From: a bacterium
GTDB taxonomy: Bacteria > Electryoneota > B3-LCP
DNA: 64,000 nt
Direction: 5' to 3'
Assembly (NCBI GenBank): GCA_026394195.1
Contig: JAPKYS010000013.1
Span: 1 to 64,000, forward strand
The notes under the pieces are model-generated. The model saw nothing but the letters and a program-made list of their open reading frames with translations, was not told the DNA's origin and did no database searches. Positions 18,246-26,184 of this stretch are shown piece by piece; the first letter of the stretch is position 1; every line of letters starts with the position of its first letter. A program made the position numbers and the translations under genes.

Positions 18246-19092
18246 GGCTGCGATAGATTACCTGTACTATCTGAGGGCGGATAAACTTCCGCATATGTGG
18301 TGCCCGGGCTGCGGTATTGGAATTGTCGTCAAAGCGATGATCGGCGCCATCGATGATCTTGGCTGGGATAAAAACGACATCGCAGTGATTTCGGGGATCG
18401 GATGCACTTCCCGTGCTCCGGGATACCTTGACATGAACACGCTGCATACCACTCATGGCCGCGCGCTGACTTTTGCCACGGGTGTAAAGATGGCGCAGTC
18501 GACCAAGCACGTCATCGTCATCTCCGGCGACGGCGACGCCACCGCTATCGGCGGCAACCACTTCATCCATGCCTGCCGCAGAAACATCGACATCACCGAA
18601 ATTATCGTCAATAATAATATCTACGGTATGACCGGAGGGCAGTTCAGCCCGACGACCCCCTATGGCGCCAAAGCTGCCACGACACCCTACGGCAATATCG
18701 ATCCATCATTTGATTTGGTGGAACTGGCGAAGGGCGCCGGAGCGACCTATGTTGCCCGCGCCTCGGTCGATAACGGCCGGATGATGCAGAAATTGTTGCG
18801 CGACGGCATGGAACACCACGGATTCTCTGTGATCGAAGTGCTGGCAAACTGCCACACTCAATTCGGTCGTCGTAACAAAATGTCCGATGCTGTGACGATG
18901 ATCGACTGGATCGCCAACCGGGTTGTTGCCAAAGCCAAGGCGGATAAAATGACTCTGGAAGAGCTGGAAGGAAAGGTAATCACCGGGTTGATGTATCAGA
19001 ACAAGGAGCGTCCGGAATATACGGACGAATACGATAAACTGATCGAACGGGTGCAGGCGAAGACGTCGGCGAAAGCGGGGAGCGGTAAATGA
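18238..19092 (+). CDS. korB: 2-oxoacid:ferredoxin oxidoreductase beta subunit
   Basis: 284 aa. This subunit binds thiamine diphosphate and an [4Fe-4S] cluster. The cluster motif begins at MWCPGCGIG (Cys-x2-Cys), then GIGCTSRAPGYLD, and the thiamine-diphosphate motif GDGDATAIGGNHFIHA through NNNIYGMTGGQ. CHTQFGRRN supplies the additional Cys. Start is preceded by AAGGAGGTGGCGAAA, an excellent ribosome-binding site inside the end of korA. Confidence 0.94.
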   Translation: MAKAAIDYLYYLRADKLPHMWCPGCGIGIVVKAMIGAIDDLGWDKNDIAVISGIGCTSRAPGYLDMNTLHTTHGRALTFATGVKMAQSTKHVIVISGDGDATAIGGNHFIHACRRNIDITEIIVNNNIYGMTGGQFSPTTPYGAKAATTPYGNIDPSFDLVELAKGAGATYVARASVDNGRMMQKLLRDGMEHHGFSVIEVLANCHTQFGRRNKMSDAVTMIDWIANRVVAKAKADKMTLEELEGKVITGLMYQNKERPEYTDEYDKLIERVQAKTSAKAGSGK

Positions 19093-19640
19093 GTAACCGA
19101 TACGAGGCTCGATTTTCAGCTGTCGGGGGACAGGGAGTACTTCTGGCCGGACAAGTCTTGGCTTCGGCAGGGCAGAAATATGAGGGGCGCTATTCGATCC
19201 AGACGCCAACCTATACGGCTCAGGTGCGTGGAGGTCCCACCAAGGTGGACGTGATTTTGGACGACGAACCGATTATGTACCCTGAAACCACAGCAATCAA
19301 CTTCTTCCTATCCCTGGCGCAGGGCTCTTACAATGCCTTTCTTCATGATTTGCGTTCGGATGCGATCGTAGTCGTCGACCCGAACCTGGTGACCAAGATA
19401 AATCCTAAGTACAAGACGTATCAGGTGCCCGTCATTGAGATCACCAAAGCCAAGATCGGGAAGATGATCATGTCGGCAGTGATGGCCCTGGGTATTATGA
19501 TCGAACTGACCGGCGCAGTTTCCAAGGAAGCCATCGAAAAAGCCCTCATCGATGCAGCTCCCAAGGGCACCGAAGAACTTAATTTGAAGGCGCTGCACCT
19601 CGGTTATGAAGAGGCAACGCGTCTTAAACAAGGCGGTTGA
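19089..19640 (+). CDS. korC: 2-oxoacid:ferredoxin oxidoreductase gamma subunit
   Basis: 183 aa, overlapping korB by ATGA. Starts with the family signature FSAVGGQGVLLAGQVLA, then TPTYTAQVRGGPTKVDVILDDEPI. This is the standard gamma domain of ferredoxin-dependent 2-oxoacid oxidoreductases. The order D-A-B-C completes a four-subunit enzyme. A terminator-like hairpin follows at 19705. Confidence 0.92.
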   Translation: MSNRYEARFSAVGGQGVLLAGQVLASAGQKYEGRYSIQTPTYTAQVRGGPTKVDVILDDEPIMYPETTAINFFLSLAQGSYNAFLHDLRSDAIVVVDPNLVTKINPKYKTYQVPVIEITKAKIGKMIMSAVMALGIMIELTGAVSKEAIEKALIDAAPKGTEELNLKALHLGYEEATRLKQGG

Positions 19641-19704
19641 TCAGCCCCCGATCATCAAGACGGTTGATGGGCGTGCTCTGCTGATTATAAGAATCAATTC
19701 TGAG

Positions 19705-19729
19705 GCTTGACCGGAGCGGTCGAGCTTTT
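19705..19729 (+). terminator. Terminator after korC
   Basis: GCTTGACC pairs with GGTCGAGC around GGAGC, with one wobble pair, followed by TTTT. It lies between korC and ndk and would end the suc-kor transcript. Confidence 0.55.
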
Positions 19730-19751
19730 ATACCAAGAGGCTATCCATTCA

Positions 19752-20162
19752 ATGGAACGAACATTGTTAATTATCAAACCGGACGCTGTGAAAGCTTCAC
19801 GCTCCGGTGAAATCCTCAAAATGGTTGTGGATGCAGGATTTGAAGTAATAGCCATGCGGATGACCCTTTTGACTCGTGAACAGGCAGCGAAATTCTACGC
19901 AATTCATGAAGGGAAACCTTTCTTTAACCCTCTGCTTGATTACATGACCTCCGGAAAAGTCATCCCGGTTGCGTTGGAACGTGAAAACGCTGTAACCAAA
20001 TTGCGTGAAGTGCTGGGCGCTACAGATCCAGCCAAAGCAGCTCCGGGGACGATCAGAGCTCTGTTTGGAACGAATATCGAACATAATGCCGGACATGGAT
20101 CAGATTCTGTGGAAAACGGACGTATCGAGACCGCTTTTTTCTTTGGAGAAATGGAATTCTGA
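19752..20162 (+). CDS. ndk: Nucleoside diphosphate kinase
   Basis: 136 aa from ATG 19752. An in-frame opening 15 codons upstream is rejected because NDK begins at MERTLLIIKPDAV. Transfers the gamma phosphate between nucleoside di- and triphosphates. Signatures: LLIIKPDAV, HEGKPFFNPLLDYMTSG, and the active-site stretch GTIRALFGTNIEHNAGHGSDS containing the phosphorylated His (written here as IEHNAGHGSDS). Upstream of it lies the kor terminator, so it may have its own promoter. Confidence 0.96.
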   Translation: MERTLLIIKPDAVKASRSGEILKMVVDAGFEVIAMRMTLLTREQAAKFYAIHEGKPFFNPLLDYMTSGKVIPVALERENAVTKLREVLGATDPAKAAPGTIRALFGTNIEHNAGHGSDSVENGRIETAFFFGEMEF

Positions 20163-20213
20163 TCTCATCCGATCCCGCTGGAATAATATAACCCGCAACA
20201 ATATCAAATAATT

Positions 20214-21188
20214 ATGGAACCTAACGAATTAAGCTCGATCATCAACGAGAAACTTCGATCGGGCGGAGGAGCATTGAATCCGCCTGACTCTGAGAGTATA
20301 ACGGACTTCCTGCGCATCGTCGTGGTCGGCGTGGGCACGATGGGCCAAGGGATCGCCCAAAACGCCTCCCAGGTTGGTATCGACGTCCTGCTCATCGAAA
20401 AAAACCAAGAGTCGCTGAAGGCATCGATTGCCGGTATCGAAGAAAACATTAACCACGAAATCAGCCGCTGGGCTAAAACGGAATCCGACAAAAAAGCGAT
20501 CATGTCCAGAATTGTAGGCAGCGTTGATTTTTCAGATGCCGCTGACAAGCCCCTGGTGATTGAAGCGCTGCCGGACAATCTTGAACTCAAGAAAACGGTG
20601 TTTTCGCGTTTGGATAAAATCTGCAACCCGGATACCGTGTTTATCACCAATACGTCGACGCTGTCCGTAACCGAAATCGCGGCAGCCACCGACCGTGAGC
20701 GCAGAGTCATCGGGTTGCATTTTTTAAATCCGGTCACGAAGACGTCCGTTGTCGAGGTCGTACGCGGTCTTAAAACCTCCAATCGCACCTTCGAACGTAT
20801 CCGGCATTTCGCCGTTCAACTCAACAAAACGCCCATTGAAGTGTTTGAATATCCCGGATACGTCACAACCCGCATCATCCTGCCGATGATCAATGAAGCG
20901 ATGTATGTGTTGATGGAAGGTGTAGCTTCAGCAGAAGGCATCGACACAGCGCTGAAACTGGGCTACAACATGGAGTTGGGTCCTCTGGCGCTGGCAGACC
21001 AGATGGGCTTGGATGAAGTGATGATCTGGATGGAATCGCTCTTTCGCGAACTGGGCGATTTGAAGTATCGACCCTGTCCCTTGCTGCGTAAAATGGTGCG
21101 CGCCGGTCACCTGGGTAAAAAGACCGATCGGGGCTTCTTCAACTATGATGAGAACGGGCGCATTATCCGCAAGGGGGTGGCAGAATGA
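20214..21188 (+). CDS. 3-hydroxyacyl-CoA (3-hydroxybutyryl-CoA) dehydrogenase
   Basis: 324 aa. Residues 1-~33 are a polar N-terminal extension absent from typical ~285-aa enzymes. A Rossmann fold follows (VVVGVGTMGQGIAQNASQVG), then NTSTLSVTEIA, the catalytic region IGLHFLNPV, and the C-terminal helical domain with GYVTTRIILPMINEA and LGYNMELGPLALADQMGLD. It would interconvert 3-hydroxyacyl-CoA and acetoacyl-CoA with NAD(P)H. It overlaps acetate kinase by ATGA, linking butyrate-type or fatty-acid chemistry to acetate formation, although no thiolase or crotonase is in the window. Confidence 0.88.
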   Translation: MEPNELSSIINEKLRSGGGALNPPDSESITDFLRIVVVGVGTMGQGIAQNASQVGIDVLLIEKNQESLKASIAGIEENINHEISRWAKTESDKKAIMSRIVGSVDFSDAADKPLVIEALPDNLELKKTVFSRLDKICNPDTVFITNTSTLSVTEIAAATDRERRVIGLHFLNPVTKTSVVEVVRGLKTSNRTFERIRHFAVQLNKTPIEVFEYPGYVTTRIILPMINEAMYVLMEGVASAEGIDTALKLGYNMELGPLALADQMGLDEVMIWMESLFRELGDLKYRPCPLLRKMVRAGHLGKKTDRGFFNYDENGRIIRKGVAE

Positions 21189-22402
21189 AAATCCTGATTT
21201 TAAACTGCGGTTCTTCCTCGATCAAATACCAATTCATCGAGACTGAGACGCGCATCGTTCTCGCCAAAGGGTCGGTGGAGCGCATAGGAATGAAAGGCGC
21301 CATCCTCAATCACCAACGCCATGATGGCGACAAGGTTAAACTGGTCGGTGAGATTGTCGATCATCAGGTTGGTGTGGAATACATTCTATCAATCCTGCTA
21401 TCGGAGAATCACGGCGTTATAAAGGATCGCTTGGAAATCGAAGCGGTCGGTCACCGGGTGGTACACGGCGGCGAACGGTTCACCGGTTCGGTGTTGATTA
21501 ACGAAGAAGTCATGGATGGCTTGCAGGAGTGCATCGAACTGGCTCCACTGCACAATCCTCACAACATCAAGGGTATTCGTGCCAGCCAGAGGCTACTCCC
21601 CAGTGTTCCCATGGTAGGTGTCTTCGACACTGCTTTCCATCACACTCTGCCTGATTATGCTTTCAATTATGGACTGCCCTACGTCCTCTACAAACGGTAT
21701 GGCATCCGGCGCTATGGATTTCATGGGTCTTCGCATCTCTACGTCAGCCAGCGCGCCGCAGTCTTGTTGGAAAAGCCGATCGACACCGTGAACGTTATCA
21801 CTTGCCACCTGGGTAATGGCTGCTCCATGGCAGCAGTCAAAGGCGGAAAATCGGTCGACACGACCATGGGATTCACGCCGGTTGAAGGTCTGTTGATGGG
21901 TACTCGTTGCGGCGATCTTGATCCTGCAGCCATCCTTCACATCATGGGTCAGGAAGGGCTGTCTCTCAGCGAAGCCAATGCTATGCTGAACAAGCATTCC
22001 GGTATGTACGGAATCAGCGGCGTTTCCAGCGACATGCGGGAAATCATTCAGGAGGCGGAAAAAGGTCATCCGCGCGCCAAACTGGCGTTCGATGTATTTT
22101 GCTATCGAGTCAGGAAATATATCGGAGCATATGCTGCCGCCATGGGTGGGCTGGACGCCATCGTTTTCACGGGTGGTATCGGTGAAAACGCTCCTCAAGT
22201 CCGAGCTGCCTCGCTGATTGGGTTGGAATTTTTGGGAGTCGTACTCGATCCGGGGCTTAATACCTGGAGCAGCCAGTCAGAACGTGCCATTCATGATCAG
22301 AACTCCAAGGTCGCGGTCATCGTCATCCCGACCAACGAAGAGTTGGTCATAGCGATAGATACCGATCGGATTATCAGCGAAAAGAAAAAGGCAACAAGCT
22401 AA
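21185..22402 (+). CDS. ackA: Acetate kinase
   Basis: 405 aa. Converts acetyl phosphate and ADP to acetate and ATP. All ASKHA-fold motifs are present: ILILNCGSSSIKYQ, GHRVVHGGE, FDTAFHHTLP, GFHGSSHLYV, CHLGNGCSMAAVKGGKSVDT (quoted as GNGCSMAAVKGG), GGLDAIVFTGGIGEN and IPTNEELVIA. No phosphotransacetylase is adjacent. Together with SucCD it gives the window two substrate-level phosphorylation sites. Confidence 0.96.
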   Translation: MKILILNCGSSSIKYQFIETETRIVLAKGSVERIGMKGAILNHQRHDGDKVKLVGEIVDHQVGVEYILSILLSENHGVIKDRLEIEAVGHRVVHGGERFTGSVLINEEVMDGLQECIELAPLHNPHNIKGIRASQRLLPSVPMVGVFDTAFHHTLPDYAFNYGLPYVLYKRYGIRRYGFHGSSHLYVSQRAAVLLEKPIDTVNVITCHLGNGCSMAAVKGGKSVDTTMGFTPVEGLLMGTRCGDLDPAAILHIMGQEGLSLSEANAMLNKHSGMYGISGVSSDMREIIQEAEKGHPRAKLAFDVFCYRVRKYIGAYAAAMGGLDAIVFTGGIGENAPQVRAASLIGLEFLGVVLDPGLNTWSSQSERAIHDQNSKVAVIVIPTNEELVIAIDTDRIISEKKKATS

Positions 22403-22412
22403 AGGTACTTTC

Positions 22413-22613
22413 GTGAAATACAACATTGTGATCTACCAGGATGAGGATGGCGTTTACATTGCCGAATGCCCTTCGATTCCAGGATGCGTCAGTCAAGGAA
22501 TCACGGAACAAGAGGCTGAAAAAAATATCCGTTCGGCAATCCAGGAGTGCCTTGAGGTAAGGAGGGAAAAAGGGTTGCCTCTGACAATCTCATCAAAGGT
22601 TGTTGAAGTATAA
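22413..22613 (+). CDS. HicB-family antitoxin (first HicBA pair)
   Basis: 66 aa from GTG 22413, ten bases after ackA, with AAAGG ahead of the start. The sequence YQDEDGVYIAECPSIPGCVSQG and EAEKNIRSAIQECLE is the small partly degraded RNase-H-like HicB domain. No DNA-binding tail follows, so it is the short form of the antitoxin. It overlaps the toxin gene by one base (TAATG). Its role is to block the HicA toxin downstream. This order (hicB first) is less usual than hicAB. Confidence 0.75.
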   Translation: MKYNIVIYQDEDGVYIAECPSIPGCVSQGITEQEAEKNIRSAIQECLEVRREKGLPLTISSKVVEV

Positions 22614-22834
22614 TGCCTGACGTACCGGTACCGCGACCACGGGAAGTAATCAAAGTATTCGAGAAATTCGATTGGGAAGTAGCACGTCAACAGGGGAGTC
22701 ACATCATCATGACTAAAGAGGGCAACCTGGCGACGCTTTCGATTCCTAAACATTCAACCGTTGCACGTGGTACTCTGAGAAGTTTGATCAGAAAGTCAGG
22801 ATTATCTGTTGAGACATTTCTGAATGAATTATAA
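22613..22834 (+). CDS. HicA-family mRNA interferase toxin (first pair)
   Basis: 73 aa, the normal HicA size. PRPREVIKVFEKFDWEVARQ is followed by GSHIIMTKEG, where the His is the catalytic residue of the dsRBD-like fold, and RGTLRSLIRKSGLSVETFL at the end. It would cleave mRNA unless bound by HicB. It sits between ackA and the NfnA gene, inside a metabolic operon. Confidence 0.78.
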   Translation: MPDVPVPRPREVIKVFEKFDWEVARQQGSHIIMTKEGNLATLSIPKHSTVARGTLRSLIRKSGLSVETFLNEL

Positions 22835-22896
22835 TAACCAGATGTTCCCCTAATAGAAGTAAAATTCAGGCTATCAAATCACTTGAAACTCAAAAT

Positions 22897-23748
22897 ATGA
22901 ACCAAATCCTCATAAAGAAGGTCCTGGCTGAAGGAGTCAAGGAATTAGTGATCAGCGTGCCACAGATCGCCAAGGCGCGCAAAGCCGGGCAATTCGTCAT
23001 CGTGCGCGCCAACGACCACGGCGAACGCATTCCCCTGACGATTGCCGACGCTGACGCTAAAGCCGGAACCATTACTCTGATCTTCCAGGAGGTCGGTAAA
23101 TCCACCCTGCTTCTGGGTTCCTTCAAGGAGGGTGAATTTATTCTGGATGTAGTCGGACCACTTGGCAAACCAACTCACGTGGAAAAGTTCGGAACGGTCG
23201 TATGTATAGGCGGAGGCATCGGCGTGGCTCCCATGCACCCCATCGCCTGCGCCATGAAAGAATCCGGTAATCACGTTATCGCCATTATCGGTGCGCGCAG
23301 CAAAGATCTACTCATCATGGAAGATCGGCTCCGGAATGCCTCTCATGAACTTCACATTTCCACCGACGACGGCACCTATGGCACGCACGGTTTCGTTACA
23401 GATATCCTGCAGAGCATCATCGACCGGGGTCAGAAAATCGATCTTTGTGTCGCCATCGGACCGGTACCCATGATGAATGCGTCATGCAGGTTGACCGCCA
23501 AATACAATCTGATGACAGTGGTCAGCCTTAATCCCATCATGGTGGATGGAACCGGGATGTGTGGAGCTTGCCGGGTGACGGTGGGGGGAAAAACCCGCTT
23601 CGTGTGTGTGGATGGTCCCGAGTTTGATGGTCATCAGGTCGATTTCACAGAGTTGGTTAAACGGCAACGCGGCTATCTGCCTCAAGAGAGGGCGTCCAAG
23701 GAGCAATTCCTGCACGAAGGTCCTCGCTGCTATGAACAGAGTCACTAA
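22897..23748 (+). CDS. Ferredoxin:NADP+ oxidoreductase small subunit (NfnA / sulfide dehydrogenase beta-like)
   Basis: 283 aa. FAD/NAD-binding ferredoxin-reductase fold: RIPLTIADAD for flavin, VCIGGGIGVAPMHPIA for nucleotide, and a C-terminal [2Fe-2S] region with GTGMCGACRVTVGG and FVCVDGPEFDG. Such proteins pair with a GltD-like subunit to form NfnAB, which couples NADH and ferredoxin to NADP+ by electron bifurcation, or act as sulfide dehydrogenase. The partner follows 23 bases downstream. Which direction or substrate dominates cannot be read from sequence. Confidence 0.85.
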   Translation: MNQILIKKVLAEGVKELVISVPQIAKARKAGQFVIVRANDHGERIPLTIADADAKAGTITLIFQEVGKSTLLLGSFKEGEFILDVVGPLGKPTHVEKFGTVVCIGGGIGVAPMHPIACAMKESGNHVIAIIGARSKDLLIMEDRLRNASHELHISTDDGTYGTHGFVTDILQSIIDRGQKIDLCVAIGPVPMMNASCRLTAKYNLMTVVSLNPIMVDGTGMCGACRVTVGGKTRFVCVDGPEFDGHQVDFTELVKRQRGYLPQERASKEQFLHEGPRCYEQSH

Positions 23749-23771
23749 CTAAAAATCAAAGGAATAGATAA

Positions 23772-25205
23772 ATGCCACGGGAGAAAATCCCACGTCAACC
23801 CATGCCGGAACAGGATCCACAGATCCGGCGCCGCAATTTTGCAGAGGTGCCCTTCGGTTACTCACCTGAAATTGCGCAATTAGAAGCGCAGCGCTGCCTC
23901 TTCTGCAAGAAACCGAAGTGTGTTCAGGGATGTCCCGTAGGGATCGACATCCCCGGCTTCATCAAACTGATCAAAGAAGGCGATTTTGCCGGATCCGCAC
24001 GCAAACTAAAAGAAGCCAACGCCCTGCCGGCAGTTTGCGGACGAGTCTGTCCTCAGGAAGAGCAGTGCGAAATCGTCTGCGTAGTCGGCATCAAGGATAA
24101 ACCGGTCGCCATCGGACGCCTGGAACGCTTCGCCGCGGATTACGAACGCAATAACAATCTGGTGACCGTCCCCGATCTGCCGCCGCCAACCGGCAAGAAA
24201 GCCGCGGTCGTCGGTTGTGGTCCCGCAGGATTGACGGTAGCAGGCGAACTGGCAAAACTGGGTCATAAAGTGACCATTTTCGAAGCTCTGCACCAGCCTG
24301 GCGGTGTGCTGATGTACGGTATTCCCGAATTTCGTCTGCCCAAAGCCATCGTGGAGGCTGAGGTGGATTACGTCAAGAAATTGGGTGTAGAGATCATCTA
24401 CAATGCCGTTATCGGGCGCTATATGACCGTGGATGAGGTGCTGGAAAGTTATGACGTCGTTTTCCTGGGTAACGGAGCTGGATTACCCTACTTCATGAAC
24501 ATACCCGGAGAAAACCTGAATGGTGTCTACTCTGCCAATGAATACCTGACACGTTCCAATTTGATGCGCGCCTACAAATTCCCCGAATACGACACGCCGA
24601 TTGCAGTGTCGAAAAAGGTGGCGGTTCTGGGCGGCGGCAACGTGGCGATGGATTCGGCTCGGACCGCCATGCGGCTGGGAGCTGAAGAAGTCAGCATCGT
24701 CTACCGCCGCAGCCGCAAGGAAATGCCCGCCAGAGTCGAAGAGGTGCATCACGCAGAAGAAGAAGGGATCCAGTTGCAGCTGCTCACCAACCCTATCGAA
24801 ATTCAGGGGGATGATCAGGGTTGGGTGCGCTCCATGAAATGCATTCGCATGGAATTGGGCGAGCCCGATGCGTCCGGACGTCAGCGGCCTGTGCCGGTGG
24901 CAGGTTCGGAGTTTGAAATCGAAGTCGATACCGTAGTGGTTTCCATCGGAAACGGCGCGAACCCGTTGGTCAGCCAGACCACACCGGGCTTGGAAACCAA
25001 CAAATGGGGCAACATCATTGCCGACGTGAAAACAGCAGCGACGTCGAAACCGGGTGTATACGCCGGTGGTGATATCGTGATCGGCGCTGCCACGGTGATT
25101 CTGGCAATGGGAGCCGGAAAAATAGCTGCCGCGGCGATGCATCGTTATATGATGGACATTCCTGAACCGGTGGAAGCCCCTCAGGCTGAGCCGGAAAAAA
25201 GTTAA
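23772..25205 (+). CDS. NADPH-dependent glutamate synthase-like large subunit (NfnB / sulfide dehydrogenase alpha-like)
   Basis: 477 aa. The N-terminus carries the cysteine cluster region CLFCKKPKCVQGCPVGIDIP and CGRVCPQEEQCEIVC for two [4Fe-4S] clusters. Two dinucleotide folds follow: VVGCGPAGLTVAGELAKLGH for FAD and VAVLGGGNVAMDSARTAMRLG for NADP(H). The C-terminal block is PGVYAGGDIVIGAATVILAMG. A glutamate synthase large subunit is absent, so pairing with the upstream NfnA-like protein is the better reading. The product would balance reduced ferredoxin from KorABCD against NAD(P)H. Confidence 0.87.
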   Translation: MPREKIPRQPMPEQDPQIRRRNFAEVPFGYSPEIAQLEAQRCLFCKKPKCVQGCPVGIDIPGFIKLIKEGDFAGSARKLKEANALPAVCGRVCPQEEQCEIVCVVGIKDKPVAIGRLERFAADYERNNNLVTVPDLPPPTGKKAAVVGCGPAGLTVAGELAKLGHKVTIFEALHQPGGVLMYGIPEFRLPKAIVEAEVDYVKKLGVEIIYNAVIGRYMTVDEVLESYDVVFLGNGAGLPYFMNIPGENLNGVYSANEYLTRSNLMRAYKFPEYDTPIAVSKKVAVLGGGNVAMDSARTAMRLGAEEVSIVYRRSRKEMPARVEEVHHAEEEGIQLQLLTNPIEIQGDDQGWVRSMKCIRMELGEPDASGRQRPVPVAGSEFEIEVDTVVVSIGNGANPLVSQTTPGLETNKWGNIIADVKTAATSKPGVYAGGDIVIGAATVILAMGAGKIAAAAMHRYMMDIPEPVEAPQAEPEKS

Positions 25206-25353
25206 GATCAGACCCTGGTGCGGCGGCTTTCGTTTAAGTCCCGCCACTGCCTGAACTGCGAGCTTGGTCTCAGCCCAGATGCTTGTCTCTGGCGATTGTA
25301 TGTCTCCATGGCTAAAAATCCGCAGTTGCCAAGCAGGGTTCCATAAAAAAACC

Positions 25354-25382
25354 TTGACTTCGCAGCGAACGTTGTCTATATT
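25354..25382 (+). promoter_or_regulatory. Strong promoter for the yceD-rpmF-plsX-fab operon
   Basis: TTGACT at 25354-25359, a 17-base spacer, and TATATT at 25377-25382. The expected transcription start near 25389 is only about two bases before the ATG of the first gene, so the first cistron may be leaderless. Confidence 0.7.
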
Positions 25383-25390
25383 TCGGATCT

Positions 25391-25891
25391 ATGCTCCTTT
25401 CACTATCCAGATTATCAGCTGGTCCTCAAACTTTTGAACAGAGCGTACCGGCGCACCGGTATCTGGACGATAGTGCAATGTTCCCGGACGTTCTGTTCAT
25501 TCGGGCAATCCTGGAAATGGAAGGCAACGCACTCCGTCTCGACCTCGAAACTCGAGTAAAGTGCTCCTTTGTCTGCGACCGTTGCGGCAGGACTTATAAC
25601 CAGGAACATGATTGTAGTGACACGTTCTTTTACGCGTTTGAAGATGCGCAGCGATTACCAATGGATTCCGATCAGGCTCTTATTCCCCGCAACGCCGTAG
25701 ATCTGGATATTACACAAGAAATCCGTGATACCGTCATCATCGGATTACCAGTCCAGTTTCTTTGCCGGGCTGATTGTAAAGGACTTTGCAGCAATTGCGG
25801 TGTTGATCTCAATCTTGAAACGTGCGCTTGCCCAAAACACCCTGTTGATCCCCGCTGGGCGGCGTTGCTTAAATTGAAAGACCAGGATTGA
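25391..25891 (+). CDS. YceD/DUF177-family protein
   Basis: 166 aa. Two Cys pairs stand out: [12 protein letters not shown] in the middle and [17 protein letters not shown] with a final CACP near the C-terminus, the pattern of DUF177 proteins. The family is nearly always found just before rpmF, as here; a role in 23S rRNA or ribosome metabolism is proposed but not settled. The N-terminus ([19 protein letters not shown]) fits the family, supporting ATG 25391 despite the absence of room for a leader. Confidence 0.85.
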   Translation: MLLSLSRLSAGPQTFEQSVPAHRYLDDSAMFPDVLFIRAILEMEGNALRLDLETRVKCSFVCDRCGRTYNQEHDCSDTFFYAFEDAQRLPMDSDQALIPRNAVDLDITQEIRDTVIIGLPVQFLCRADCKGLCSNCGVDLNLETCACPKHPVDPRWAALLKLKDQD

Positions 25892-25940
25892 TTGTTCAGA
25901 GCGTCCGAAGATTGATAAGCATTTAACCACCGGAGTATCA

Positions 25941-26126
25941 GTGCCAGTACCAAAGAGAAGACAGTCCAAATCAAGACGCGATAAGCGCCGCACCCACTTC
26001 AAACTCTCGCTCCCGGGACTCTCCAAATGCCCGAGCTGCGGCGAAATAAAAGCTCCGCACCGGGTCTGCCCGAATTGCGGATTTTATCGTGACCGTAAAG
26101 TCATCGTCCCTGAAGAAGCGAAATAG
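25941..26126 (+). CDS. rpmF: 50S ribosomal protein L32
   Basis: 61 aa from GTG 25941. Basic N-terminus [16 protein letters not shown], then a zinc ribbon CPSCGE...CPNCGF, so it is the zinc-binding form of L32. Normal size and normal position upstream of plsX. Confidence 0.97.
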   Translation: MPVPKRRQSKSRRDKRRTHFKLSLPGLSKCPSCGEIKAPHRVCPNCGFYRDRKVIVPEEAK

Positions 26127-26184
26127 TGAATTGGGCAAGTCAACCATCTTGCCCTTCAAATAATCTATTACCGGCTCCCGGGAT

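Noticed and set aside
24483..25247. Minus-strand 254-codon frame opposite the NfnB-like gene
   Set aside because: Histidine- and phenylalanine-rich shadow without motifs; the plus-strand protein has complete cluster and nucleotide motifs.
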